From positions 310,001 through 374,000 of the forward strand of contig CAZALE010000001.1 in the NCBI GenBank assembly GCA_964486055.1: a DNA stretch of 64,000 nucleotides, written 5' to 3'. Made by a program: the position numbers and the translations under genes. Below, piece by piece: positions 15,263-24,074 of this stretch. The notes under the pieces were generated by a model. The model did no database searches. It was given only the letters and a program-made list of their open reading frames with translations, and had not been told where the DNA came from. This stretch comes from J014 sp964486055. Lineage in GTDB: Bacteria; Acidobacteriota; Blastocatellia; Pyrinomonadales; Pyrinomonadaceae. Position 1 is the first letter of the stretch. Each line of letters begins with the position of its first letter.

Positions 15263-15813
15263 TAGTTGCAATTCAGGGAATAATAGGTTCTTACAGTGAA
15301 GAAGCTGCAAACCTCCTTTTAAAGGATGAATTCTCGGTTTTGGAGTGCGATAGTTTTCAATCGGTCTTTTTGGCTTTAACCGAGGAAAGAGCTGATTTTG
15401 CAGTGATACCTGTATGGAATAAGGTAATAGGCAAGATCACACAAAATGTTGCAGCAATTAATGAATTTGGATTCACAAAACTGAATTCACTAGAGCTTCC
15501 GATTCATCATGCACTCGTAGGTACGACTGATTCCACTTTTGAACAACTAGAAATAGTCACTTCACAGCCAGAGGCGATCGAGCAATGCAAAAGATTTTTC
15601 CTGCAAAATCCACAGCTTTCTATCAGAGCTGGCAAGGATACTGCAATGAGCGTTAAACAGATAGTAGAGCAAGGTGATTCGAGGATTGCAGCAATTGGCA
15701 GCAAGCGTGCTGCGGCTTTGTATGGCGGAAAGATTCTCAAAGAAAATTTGTCAGATAATTCGGAAAATTCAACTTTGTTTTATTTGATCAGAAAGGGAAG
15801 ACAGATATGTTAG
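15259..15813 (+). CDS. pheA: Prephenate dehydratase, catalytic domain only, divergent
   Basis: A 184-residue protein covering just the two-lobed dehydratase fold that converts prephenate to phenylpyruvate. Family positions can be followed: IQGIIGSYSEEAA, VIPVWNKVIG, HHALVG, TSQPEAIEQCKRFF, KDTAMSVKQI, AAIGSKRAAALYGG and ENSTLFYLI. Several key places differ from the usual enzyme: the NS of the first lobe is NK, and the usual TRF is TLF, although its Thr is kept. The C-terminal ACT domain that gives allosteric Phe inhibition is absent. Operon position supports the assignment. Activity would need to be tested. Confidence 0.8.
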   Translation: MIVAIQGIIGSYSEEAANLLLKDEFSVLECDSFQSVFLALTEERADFAVIPVWNKVIGKITQNVAAINEFGFTKLNSLELPIHHALVGTTDSTFEQLEIVTSQPEAIEQCKRFFLQNPQLSIRAGKDTAMSVKQIVEQGDSRIAAIGSKRAAALYGGKILKENLSDNSENSTLFYLIRKGRQIC

Positions 15814-16667
15814 ACTCGGGAAACAATAAGTGCGGCAGAGAAACGCAGACTAATGAATTTTTATTAGCAACTAAACGAGATCCTTCTCAGCGAACCATTG
15901 TGTGGGTTAATGACGTACCGATAGGCGGTGAGAGGGTGGTAGTCGTAGCTGGCCCATGTTCGGTAGAATCTCGCGAGCAGGTGTTTTCTACCGCTCTAGC
16001 CGTCAGAAAAAGTGGAGCTGTTATTCTTAGAGGAGGAGCTTATAAGCCACGCACATCTCCTTACGACTTTCAGGGGTTAGGGCTTGATGGTTTGAAGCTT
16101 TTACGCGAAGCTGGAGATTTAGCTGGATTACCGGTTGTGACGGAAGTAATGAGCGAAGAAGATTTAGACCATGTTTGTGAATATGCGGATATGATCCAGA
16201 TAGGTGCACGTAACATGCAGAATTTTGCTCTTCTGAAAAAAGTTGCAAAAACCAGAAAACCAGTGCTTTTAAAAAGAGGTTTATCTGCCACCATAAAAGA
16301 ATGGATACTGGCAGCTGAGTACTTACTTCAAGGAGGCAACAAAAATGTAGTACTTTGTGAGAGGGGAATCAGGACTTTTGATAACTCTCTGAGAAACACA
16401 CTTGATCTAGCTGGGGTTGCCTTGGTTAAGGAGCTCTCTCATTTGCCCGTAATAGTTGATCCATCACATGCGACTGGGAAGAGGAGCTTGATAGCTGCTA
16501 CGGCTAAGGCTGCTATTGCGGTGGGCGCAGATGGAATTATAGTAGAGGTACATCCTGAGCCTGAAAAAGCTCTATCCGACAGCGCTCAACAATTAAACTT
16601 TACAGAGTTTGACAAAATGATGAAAAACTTGCAAAAGCCTCTGCGAAGTCTTATGAAGTTGAGTTAG
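15807..16667 (+). CDS. aroF: 3-deoxy-7-phosphoheptulonate (DAHP) synthase
   Basis: A 286-residue TIM-barrel enzyme that condenses phosphoenolpyruvate and erythrose-4-phosphate, the first step of the shikimate pathway. Motifs of the type I-beta/KDO8P-like group are AGPCSVESREQ, LRGGAYKPRTSPYDFQG, VTEVMSEEDL, QIGARNMQNF, LLKRGLSATIKEW, CERGIRTFD, VDPSHATGKR and EVHPEPEKALSD. The 45-residue N-terminal tail is short, so the ferredoxin-like regulatory domain of the Thermotoga enzyme is missing, and no chorismate mutase domain is fused. The start overlaps the dehydratase end by seven bases. It would supply chorismate to the two enzymes before it. Confidence 0.9.
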   Translation: MLDSGNNKCGRETQTNEFLLATKRDPSQRTIVWVNDVPIGGERVVVVAGPCSVESREQVFSTALAVRKSGAVILRGGAYKPRTSPYDFQGLGLDGLKLLREAGDLAGLPVVTEVMSEEDLDHVCEYADMIQIGARNMQNFALLKKVAKTRKPVLLKRGLSATIKEWILAAEYLLQGGNKNVVLCERGIRTFDNSLRNTLDLAGVALVKELSHLPVIVDPSHATGKRSLIAATAKAAIAVGADGIIVEVHPEPEKALSDSAQQLNFTEFDKMMKNLQKPLRSLMKLS

Positions 16668-18250
16668 ATTTGACTTTGAAGTTTAATGATTTCATTTCGT
16701 AGAATCGGGTTTTGCTGAATACTCCCTGTATGGCTTTGCGCAGCCAAAGCTCTTTGAATATGCCAGTAACTCAAGCCTAATTTCCCAACTGCCCGCAAAA
16801 ATCGCCAGCGGGCTTTAAACTTTCCTTGTTTTAACCCAGACGTCAACCAAAATAATCCTTTCCAGATTGAGGTAGCGGCTTCCATCTGATCTTTTGATAT
16901 AAGTCCACGCGCTACATCCATCGCTAGCATTTCACGCAGTATTTTGTTTTGTCGCCGTGCGATGTATATTGTGAAAGCAACAAACAGCAGGAAGAAGGGT
17001 ACTTCTAAGATCAAATAAGCAAGTAAGAAAACTCCTCCCCCTAGGCTGGCTAATCCATTCCATGTTGCATGGAGAATTACGGCAGCAATGTAACCAATCA
17101 AGGGCATGAGTATTCTGATAGTTGTGTTATGAGATTCCCGCGCCAGTCCGCAGCCTATCCCTGTCATTGCAGTAAAAGTCACGTGGGCAAAGGGGGATAA
17201 AGCTCCCCGAATGACAAAAGTAATTAAAAGTCCTGTAATTCCTCCCTCTAAAAGAGCCCTACCGTAATAAAGGACGTTTTCAACAGTAGCAAATCCAAGT
17301 GCGATGATACCAGCGTAGATAATTCCATCTAATATATCGTCAAATTCTCTTCTGAAGAAAATGAGGAGTATCAAAAGACCTACACCTTTTGAGGCTTCTT
17401 CAAAAATTGGTGCAGAGATGACAGCCGCGGCTGTAGGCCCTAAAGTAACGCTAACTACAGTGTTTACAAATATCGAGAAGATGACTGCTACCAATGCTCC
17501 CCATGCAAATGCTAGTGCAAGCAGCCACGCAGGTTCTGGATCATAGCGATCCAAAAAGATGAGTGGTAGGATGTAAAAGCAGGCTGGTAAAAAGGCTACT
17601 ATTGCTGCGACAAAAGCAGGAATGATCCCTAAACTACTAGTCAAGATCGATATCACTACTAACGACAGAAAGACAACTACAGAAATAATTAAGCTGACTA
17701 TGACATGATGGGAGGTTTTCTTAGTTGAATTCGTATCTATCTCAACTGGTCTAGATAAGCCTATATAACTAGCGGATTTTTTCCAATCAAATCCGTGAGG
17801 AGCTGGGATTTCTGCTCGCAAAGCTACTTCGTCCGAATGCGCCGAGATTTCCCTCCCCTGATCTGCCTTTTGCGATTCCTGAATCTTTTGATTCGGTAAA
17901 GTCAGGTGTGATGATTCGGCAGAGATTGGATTTGTTTTAACAGACTCGTAAATTTCTACTAACGCTTTAACTCCATTTTTGCCAAATGAAACTACATCTC
18001 CTGATTGAAGTTTTTTAGATAGTACTCTCTGATCATTTACATAAGTGCCGTTAGTACTGTTGGTATCGACTATGTAAAATCCATCCTCCCGCAGCTCTAC
18101 GAAAGCATGTTTAGATGAAACAATGCGTTCGTTAGCGTCAAATCTTAATCTACAAGAGTGGTCTCTACCAATGGTTAGAAGATCGCTTTCTGTTTCTATG
18201 ACTTTACCTGCAGACAATCCGTTCAGAATTTTAAGCTTCAGTTTTTTCAT
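16664..18250 (-). CDS. FHA-PrsW fusion: phosphothreonine-binding intramembrane protease
   Basis: A 528-residue protein. An N-terminal FHA domain (about 20-95; LTIGRDHSCRLRF, SSKHAFVE, NSTNGTYVNDQR) is joined by a charged linker to a PrsW-type membrane domain (about 185-455) of eight or nine helices. The membrane domain has FLDRYDPEP, APIFEEASKG (the EExxK-type catalytic box), DGIIYAGIIALGFATVENVLYYGR, HVTFTAMTGIGCG and ILHATWNG, matching the glutamic intramembrane protease family that includes PrsW of Bacillus. The C-terminal cytoplasmic tail is about 60 residues. The 3' end overlaps the convergent DAHP synthase gene by four bases. Confidence 0.87.
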   Translation of the reverse strand: MKKLKLKILNGLSAGKVIETESDLLTIGRDHSCRLRFDANERIVSSKHAFVELREDGFYIVDTNSTNGTYVNDQRVLSKKLQSGDVVSFGKNGVKALVEIYESVKTNPISAESSHLTLPNQKIQESQKADQGREISAHSDEVALRAEIPAPHGFDWKKSASYIGLSRPVEIDTNSTKKTSHHVIVSLIISVVVFLSLVVISILTSSLGIIPAFVAAIVAFLPACFYILPLIFLDRYDPEPAWLLALAFAWGALVAVIFSIFVNTVVSVTLGPTAAAVISAPIFEEASKGVGLLILLIFFRREFDDILDGIIYAGIIALGFATVENVLYYGRALLEGGITGLLITFVIRGALSPFAHVTFTAMTGIGCGLARESHNTTIRILMPLIGYIAAVILHATWNGLASLGGGVFLLAYLILEVPFFLLFVAFTIYIARRQNKILREMLAMDVARGLISKDQMEAATSIWKGLFWLTSGLKQGKFKARWRFLRAVGKLGLSYWHIQRALAAQSHTGSIQQNPILRNEIIKLQSQI

Positions 18251-18561
18251 TGCGTAAGTCTTATTTACTTTACTTCGCTTATGATTTTAGCACCTAAGCG
18301 ATAGTCTGTCATTAAAAATTTTTCAGTATGAATCGATATGAAAAATTAATAAACTGAGTAACAATCAGCTTCTGATTATATAAGCCTAAGCTTCTAATAA
18401 ATGAGGAGATTGCGATCCACATATTACAAGCAGTCAGCAAAAGCTTAATTCTTAAAGTAAGGTATTAACACAAAACTAAATCATGCAAGAGAAAATGAAA
18501 GTAAGCATGATAGAGCAAGTGAGGCAGCAACTTTGATTGAGAGAGGACAAGGTTTGATAGA
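18251..18561. other. Intergenic region between two minus-strand genes
   Basis: About 310 bases upstream of the FHA-PrsW gene. It is AT-rich with no coding potential seen and must hold the promoter of FHA-PrsW, though no convincing -35/-10 pair was recognised. Confidence 0.4.
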
Positions 18562-18617
18562 GAAAAAAGGGAGTATAACGTTTGCTAATTTTCCAAAGCA
18601 AACTTTTATATACTCCC
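18562..18617 (-). terminator. Terminator of the FG-GAP protein gene
   Basis: Two nested inverted repeats: GGGAGTATA (18569-18577) with TATACTCCC (18609-18617), and GTTTGCT (18580-18586) with AGCAAAC (18597-18603). On the minus strand the hairpin is followed by TTTTTTCTC, as expected for the gene ending at 18649. Confidence 0.85.
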
Positions 18618-18648
18618 CATGCTTTGTGTGTATCTACTTAGGATTTTG

Positions 18649-19776
18649 CTAGTAGGCTCTAAGTCTTGGTATGGCAAAATCCCTGGTGTTAGATACAGGT
18701 AATGTGTAGCTACTGGATGTGGTAAAGGTGCTAGAGTTTAACCAGTAGAAGGTATCAGCTCCTGGGCGATAAATGGCTGGATCAGATTTTCCATCGCCAT
18801 TATAGTCGCCGCATAAGGGCTGATCAAAATCCTTAGTATTTTGTTGTCCGGGAATATTTTTATTCCCGAATGGTTGAGTTATAACTACGCCTGAACCACC
18901 ATTTTCCTTGATGTACCAACGCCCGTCGGATGATGATCCAAAACCTCTCCATACTGCAAAATCTGCTCTAGCATCTCCTAAGTAGTCGCCGATTACGAAG
19001 TAATCCGTAGCAGAGTTACCCCAGGGCTGGGTGAGAATGAGGCTGCCGGTTGTGGCATCTCCTACCACATAAGTGTTACCTGATCGTATAACGGTTAAAT
19101 CTTCTCTTAAATCTCCGTTATAGTCAGCCCCAGCTATTGGAATATCGGTTGATGTGTTACCAAATATGGTTACTAGGAGAGTACTATTTGAGGTACGGAA
19201 AATATTCCATTGATAACTGCTTCCAACTACTTTTACGACTGTTGGGTCATCTTTTCCATCTCCATCATAATCAGCTTCAAACCCAACGATATCTGAACTG
19301 CTTGTTCCAAGGGAGACAGGATATATGTTTCCAGAGGGAGGTTGTTGGAAATAATAGGTCTGATTACTTGGTCGCCATACTCCTAAGTCGGCGATGTTGT
19401 CTGTAGTAGGGGGATAAGGACCTGAGGAGCTGACGAAATATCCAGGTGTCAAAACATCAGACTGTAACCCATAACCATACCCAACAACAACTGGAGATGG
19501 AGTACCGCTGTTAGAATAAATTGTCCATGCTAACTGCGGGCCACCAATTACAGGACTGACAACTGCAAAGGATGTTCTTCCGCTTCCTGTGAAGTCAAAA
19601 CATGGCCTCCTTGCAACGAGCGTAGTCTCTACGACATTTTGCTCACTTTCTTTACTTTCTTCACTTTGTGCCTTGATTTTGTTACTGGTAGTAAAGTACA
19701 ACAGACTTAATCCCATTAAGGTTAATAAAGTAACCGTGAAAAACGAAGATTTGTTTTTTCGAACTGTTTGTTTCAT
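18649..19776 (-). CDS. Secreted FG-GAP/VCBS repeat protein
   Basis: About 375 residues from ATG 19776, chosen because GGAGGG lies six bases upstream; longer frames lack this. A signal or anchor segment (FFTVTLLTLMGLSLLYF) is followed by five or six imperfect repeats of about 45-50 residues with DYDGDGKDDPTVV, DYNGDLREDLTVI, DYLGDARADFAVWR and DYNGDGKSDPAIYRPG. These are calcium-binding-type DxDGDG loops of FG-GAP beta-propeller blades. The protein is probably extracellular or periplasmic, of unknown ligand. The neighbouring gene encodes a longer relative. Confidence 0.82.
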   Translation of the reverse strand: MKQTVRKNKSSFFTVTLLTLMGLSLLYFTTSNKIKAQSEESKESEQNVVETTLVARRPCFDFTGSGRTSFAVVSPVIGGPQLAWTIYSNSGTPSPVVVGYGYGLQSDVLTPGYFVSSSGPYPPTTDNIADLGVWRPSNQTYYFQQPPSGNIYPVSLGTSSSDIVGFEADYDGDGKDDPTVVKVVGSSYQWNIFRTSNSTLLVTIFGNTSTDIPIAGADYNGDLREDLTVIRSGNTYVVGDATTGSLILTQPWGNSATDYFVIGDYLGDARADFAVWRGFGSSSDGRWYIKENGGSGVVITQPFGNKNIPGQQNTKDFDQPLCGDYNGDGKSDPAIYRPGADTFYWLNSSTFTTSSSYTLPVSNTRDFAIPRLRAY

Positions 19777-19888
19777 AAGATCCCTCCACGTTAAGTTAAG
19801 CAAACTAACAATAAGATAGTGGCTAAAGAGCCACATGTCAAGATATTCTTTGACATCGACAGCGTTTTTCCAAAGAATTTGCTATTTT

Positions 19889-21967
19889 TTATTGAGGTTG
19901 TGTCGAGAGTGGTGAGGGTATGTCACCATTATTGCCAAATGATCTAGAGATGAAAGCATTGTTAGAGCTATTCAAACGGTACCAAAAGTTGCCTGAGGCT
20001 CTAAAAACTGCTATATCGGTTTTTCCGTCGCCGTCGTAGTCAGCGGGGATTGGAGCATCGGAGGAGATACCAAATTGGTAGGCTGTTAATGAGTTATTTT
20101 GGCTGTTTAATATGAACCAGTATCCATTGTTAGGGCGAAAAACCGCAAAATCACTCCGTCCATCTCCATCAAAATCTCCTGATAATGGTCGGTCTCCAGC
20201 GGTTCCGAATTGGAAAATTATCGGCAGGCTTGAGGAGCTTTGCATAACATACCAGGTTCCGTTAGATGGTCTCCAGACAGCAAAATCTGCTTTCCCATCG
20301 CCTTCAAAATCCCCGATAATGGGTTTATCTTCAGAGGTTCCCCATTTTACAGCGCGGAAGCCTAGAGTGCTTTGTTGAACATACCAGTAACCAGTTGACG
20401 GACGGTAAACTGCAAAGTCAGCTTTACCGTCTGCATCGTAGTCGGCAGCTACTGGAATATCGCCACTAGTGCCAAATTGAGCTGCGAAAAATCCTCTGGT
20501 GCTTCCTAGTACATACCATGTTCCCTCTAATGGGCGAAACACTGCTATGTCAGACTTTCTATCTCCGTCAAAGTCCGCTGACTCAGGTATGTCATTGCTT
20601 AGACCAAACCTTGTCGTTTCTATTGTGCCAGTTGAGCTTTTTTCTATGGTCCATATGCCAGTGTTGGGTGTATAGACAGATAAATCTGTTTTTCCATCAC
20701 CGTCAAAATCGGATACGTTATTTTTAGGGGCGGTGAAAAGCCCGGTTACATCAACAATCATCAAACCCTCTTTTAAATCCCCGACTAATACTTTGTCATA
20801 GCCTAAAAATGGGTAGACAGCCCAATTTCCGTCATAGGTTGTCGGCAGCACGTTCTGTAGATTGCCAGCCCCGCAGATCAAATCCCATGGTTCATCTTGT
20901 AAGGATGTATTCTCTGCAGGAAAAAATGCAGAAGGAAAAGTATCATATTGGCCTATTTGTTTTGGATTTGCTGGATTCGTGATATCAAATACCTGCAGAC
21001 CTGCTTGGTACCAAGAGACGAACAACAGATTCCCCATTACAACCGGGTTATGCGGGGTTACGGCGTTCAGGTTTAGATCGGTCATTGTAAACCTGCTAAC
21101 TAACAGAGGTTGTGCAGGATTTTCTACGTTGTAGACACGTACATCTCCCGGGCTTGGCCCATTGCTGTTTGTAACTTCCCTGCAGCTATAGAGATAACGC
21201 CCATCTTCACTTGTCCAAGAGCTGTGCATGTTGTTCCCATTTGTTACAGATGAGCTTGGATCTTCGATGTAGCCAAGTAGCGTTGGGGCCTGGGTTGCGA
21301 TATTGGAGATATCGTATATCTCTGTACGAGCCCGGCTGCTAGAGTTGCCCCATCCTGATGTGAACATTCGATTTCCTCGAATATGTACGGCATGAACCCA
21401 CTGGACCTCTGTTGGATTGATATCACGAACGAACGTTGGGTTAGAAGGGTTTGTCACATCTATGACTTTCAGAAGTTTGCTAAAGGAAAGGCTATTATAG
21501 TTTTCTATGAGATATCTACGGCCGTTTTGGTCGAAAACAACGATTTCATGGATCGAGTCAAATCCACCTCCGTTGGTTTGGTTGACTACTCCAAGAAGCT
21601 GAGGACTATATGGATTCGAGAGATCAACTATATGAACTCCGCCTCCATTACCGCTCCCAAAGTATCCACGATTACCTATGACAATTGCCTCTAAAAACTG
21701 CTGATTATTACCAGGGTTATACCAAGCAGCTAATCGTGGATTGTCTGGATCTGATATGTCGTAAATGAATGCTCCCCTACAATTGTAACTGCCTTGCACA
21801 GCTATATTTCCGTCACCATAGAGATCAGCAAATTTCCAGTTCTGATTGCCAGATGCGGGACAGTTGGGAGTTACCTTACCACGAAGTTTTACTTTTTGGG
21901 CGAATAGCTCAGTTACGGAAGCCGGTAATAACAGTAAAGCGAGCAAAACTAACAATCGATATTGCAT
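19889..21967 (-). CDS. Secreted LVIVD-repeat/FG-GAP repeat protein
   Basis: A 692-residue protein from ATG 21967 (a TTG seven codons upstream is less likely). The signal peptide MQYRLLVLLALLLLPASVTELFAQ is followed by about 390 residues of LVIVD-type propeller repeats (AFIYDISDPDNPRLAAW, VHIVDLSNPYSPQLLG, LQVFDITNPANPKQIG). Six FG-GAP repeats of 44-46 residues then run to the C-terminus (DFDGDGKTDLSVY, DFDGDRKSDIAVFRP, DYDADGKADFAVYRP and so on, each with W-Y-V and FGTSGDIP elements). It looks like two stacked beta-propellers, probably exported. Function unknown. Confidence 0.85.
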   Translation of the reverse strand: MQYRLLVLLALLLLPASVTELFAQKVKLRGKVTPNCPASGNQNWKFADLYGDGNIAVQGSYNCRGAFIYDISDPDNPRLAAWYNPGNNQQFLEAIVIGNRGYFGSGNGGGVHIVDLSNPYSPQLLGVVNQTNGGGFDSIHEIVVFDQNGRRYLIENYNSLSFSKLLKVIDVTNPSNPTFVRDINPTEVQWVHAVHIRGNRMFTSGWGNSSSRARTEIYDISNIATQAPTLLGYIEDPSSSVTNGNNMHSSWTSEDGRYLYSCREVTNSNGPSPGDVRVYNVENPAQPLLVSRFTMTDLNLNAVTPHNPVVMGNLLFVSWYQAGLQVFDITNPANPKQIGQYDTFPSAFFPAENTSLQDEPWDLICGAGNLQNVLPTTYDGNWAVYPFLGYDKVLVGDLKEGLMIVDVTGLFTAPKNNVSDFDGDGKTDLSVYTPNTGIWTIEKSSTGTIETTRFGLSNDIPESADFDGDRKSDIAVFRPLEGTWYVLGSTRGFFAAQFGTSGDIPVAADYDADGKADFAVYRPSTGYWYVQQSTLGFRAVKWGTSEDKPIIGDFEGDGKADFAVWRPSNGTWYVMQSSSSLPIIFQFGTAGDRPLSGDFDGDGRSDFAVFRPNNGYWFILNSQNNSLTAYQFGISSDAPIPADYDGDGKTDIAVFRASGNFWYRLNSSNNAFISRSFGNNGDIPSPLSTQPQ

Positions 21968-22377
21968 ACAAGTCCTAGCCCCTCTCAAAAGTCACAAACG
22001 ACTAATCTTTATTCTACGCGAGTGTTGGAAAAAATCAATTCATTAGAATAGTTTCGTGCGCAACCGACTAAATTTAAAGTTTTTTATGCAACTGGCCAGG
22101 GGTGTTCTTCGTTTTTCTAAGAATTTATTACGAAAGTGCATGATAGCCCCTTTGCTATTAGTAGTAACCTCGTGTGATTTTTCAAGCACAATTTTTTCGT
22201 CCCATGCTGAATATTTCAGCAAATTCGAAAAACAGTGGCGCAGTTATTTAAGCGAAGGTGACTTCTGCTTCTCTCAAGCAAATTTGTTGTATACTTTGCT
22301 TTATTCTAAAATTCTCTTTTGTCACTAACGCACTAGTTAACTTTATTTTCAAGTAGATTTGATAAAGGGTAAACAAT
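21968..22377. other. Divergent intergenic region upstream of pfkA
   Basis: About 400 bases. A plus-strand frame from GTG 22056 to 22328 (90 codons) includes LLLVVTSC, which resembles a lipobox, but it has no ribosome binding site and ends within the pfkA leader, so it is left uncalled. TATACT at 22290-22295 could be a -10 element for pfkA; no matching -35 was seen. Confidence 0.4.
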
Positions 22378-23466
22378 ATGTATAAGCAGATAGGAGTTTT
22401 GACAGGAGGTGGAGATGCTCCTGGGTTGAATGCGGTGATTCGTGCTGTTGTAAGAACTGCAATTAAACAATTTGGAATGAAGTGTATCGGAATCGAAGAC
22501 AGCTTTGAAGGTATATTGGGTGAACCTAAGATAATGAAACTTACAACTAAAACTGTAAGTGGTTTGTTGCCGCGAGGTGGGACAATTTTAGGAACAAGAA
22601 ACCGTGGGAGTTTCGCAAAGATAGTCGATGGGCAGGTTATATTTCCCGAAATGCCTATAGAGGAAGCTTTATCGAACTTGAGCAAATTAGAGATAGAGGC
22701 ATTGATAGTCATAGGGGGTGAGGGAACTTTAGCAATTGCAGAGCAATTTCATAAACGTGGATTCCCAGTGATTGGAGTGCCGAAGACTATTGATAATGAT
22801 CTTTCAGCTACTGAATTAACCTTTGGATTCATGACTGCAATTGACATAGCAACTGAAGCATTAGATAGACTACATACAACGGCTGAATCGCATGACAGAG
22901 TTATGATTCTAGAGGTAATGGGAAGACATACTGGATGGATTGCCTTGCATGCTGGAATTGCAGGAAGCGCTGACATCATTTTGATTCCAGAGATACCTTT
23001 TTCCTTTGAATCCATGGTTGAAAAGATACTTGAAAGAGAGAAAAGCGGTTCAAAGTTCACCAACATAGTAGTCGCAGAGGGAGCAAAAGAAGTCGGAAAA
23101 GAGGAGTTTTATTTAGATGCTGATAAGAAAACCAGACTCGGTGGAATAGGTAATTACGTAGCAAAACGAGTTGAGGAGCTGACCGGGAAAGAGGCTAGAT
23201 GCGTAGTTCTCGGACACTTGCAGAGGGGAGGCAGCCCCAATGCATTTGACAGAATGTTGGGGACCAATTTTGGAGCATGTGCTGTCAGAGCCTTGGCCAA
23301 TGGTCAGACAGGTAAAATGGTTGCGTTAAAGGCCGGGGAGATTATAACTGTGCCTCTGGCTGAGGCCGTAGCTAACATTAAATCTGTACCGATAGATGGG
23401 CAGTTGGTGAGAACAGCACGGGATATCGGTATATCATTTGCAGCTCCAAATGAATCTAGACTTTGA
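22378..23466 (+). CDS. pfkA: 6-phosphofructokinase, group III (actinobacterial-like) type
   Basis: A 362-residue enzyme phosphorylating fructose-6-phosphate in glycolysis. It has TGGGDAPGLNAVIRAV, PRGGTILGTRNRG, GGEGT (Gly116), VPKTIDNDL (Lys136), TAESHDRVMILEVMGRHTGW and LGHLQRGGSPNAFDR. Gly after GGE points to ATP as donor, while Lys in PKTIDND is the residue of PPi-dependent enzymes. The same Gly/Lys pair occurs in ATP-using Streptomyces enzymes, so ATP is the better guess. It is transcribed alone; a small hairpin follows. Confidence 0.9.
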   Translation: MYKQIGVLTGGGDAPGLNAVIRAVVRTAIKQFGMKCIGIEDSFEGILGEPKIMKLTTKTVSGLLPRGGTILGTRNRGSFAKIVDGQVIFPEMPIEEALSNLSKLEIEALIVIGGEGTLAIAEQFHKRGFPVIGVPKTIDNDLSATELTFGFMTAIDIATEALDRLHTTAESHDRVMILEVMGRHTGWIALHAGIAGSADIILIPEIPFSFESMVEKILEREKSGSKFTNIVVAEGAKEVGKEEFYLDADKKTRLGGIGNYVAKRVEELTGKEARCVVLGHLQRGGSPNAFDRMLGTNFGACAVRALANGQTGKMVALKAGEIITVPLAEAVANIKSVPIDGQLVRTARDIGISFAAPNESRL

Positions 23467-23479
23467 TTTTTTCTATTGC

Positions 23480-23498
23480 AAACTCGAAGAGTTTTTTT
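23480..23498 (+). terminator. Possible pfkA terminator
   Basis: AAACTC-GAA-GAGTTT is a six-base-pair stem followed directly by more T residues, 14 bases after the pfkA stop. It is short and AT-rich, so it may be weak. Confidence 0.5.
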
Positions 23499-23578
23499 CA
23501 AAATAAGAAATACTGTCAAACACAGCGCGCTAACCGGTTTAAATTCCGGCAAGCGTTGCTTTGCTTTTTATTGGAATT

Positions 23579-24061
23579 ATGGAAGCTATAAGAAAGAAGT
23601 TACAGGAAGAACTGAGGCAATTAGAGGATGAACTCCACAATAAACTACCGAAGGAAATTCAGAAAGCCCGTGAGTATGGTGATTTACGGGAGAATGCTGA
23701 GTATAAAGCAGCCTTGGAGAGGCAATCAATAGTAAGAGCTAGAATAATGCAAATCAGACAGAGATTGAGCGAAGTCCAATCAATAGATCTATCAAAAATT
23801 CCGAAAGATCGCATTGCTTACGGCTCCAAGGTGGTTTTAATAGATTTGGATACCGATGAGGAAATAAGCTATAAACTTGTAACCTCTGAGGAGAGTGACC
23901 CTGAAAATGGCTTGATTTCCACTGTTTCGCCAATAGGACAAGCCTTGATGGGTAAACAGGAAGGTGATTCAGTAAAGGTTAAAACTCCTAAAGGATGGCG
24001 TAATTTCGAGATTAAGAGAGTCTATACGATTCATGATTTACAGAATGAAGAGTTGAAGTAG
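23579..24061 (+). CDS. greA: Transcription elongation factor GreA
   Basis: A 160-residue protein from ATG 23579; an upstream TTG at 23561 would add six residues. The N-terminal coiled coil holds KAREYGDLRENAEYKAALERQ, whose acidic tip enters the RNA polymerase secondary channel and stimulates cleavage of backtracked RNA. The C-terminal FKBP-like domain contains GSKVVLIDLDTDEEISYKLV and SPIGQALMGKQEGDSVKV. The length matches the family. It leads a run of closely spaced genes (greA, CDP-alcohol phosphotransferase, PGPGW-like, DUF3592-like, accC). Confidence 0.93.
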   Translation: MEAIRKKLQEELRQLEDELHNKLPKEIQKAREYGDLRENAEYKAALERQSIVRARIMQIRQRLSEVQSIDLSKIPKDRIAYGSKVVLIDLDTDEEISYKLVTSEESDPENGLISTVSPIGQALMGKQEGDSVKVKTPKGWRNFEIKRVYTIHDLQNEELK

Positions 24062-24074
24062 AAAAGGGTGAGCG

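Noticed and set aside
22056..22328. Plus-strand frame with a lipobox-like LVVTSC
   Set aside because: No ribosome binding site, GTG start, unusual composition and position in the pfkA leader; kept only as a remark.
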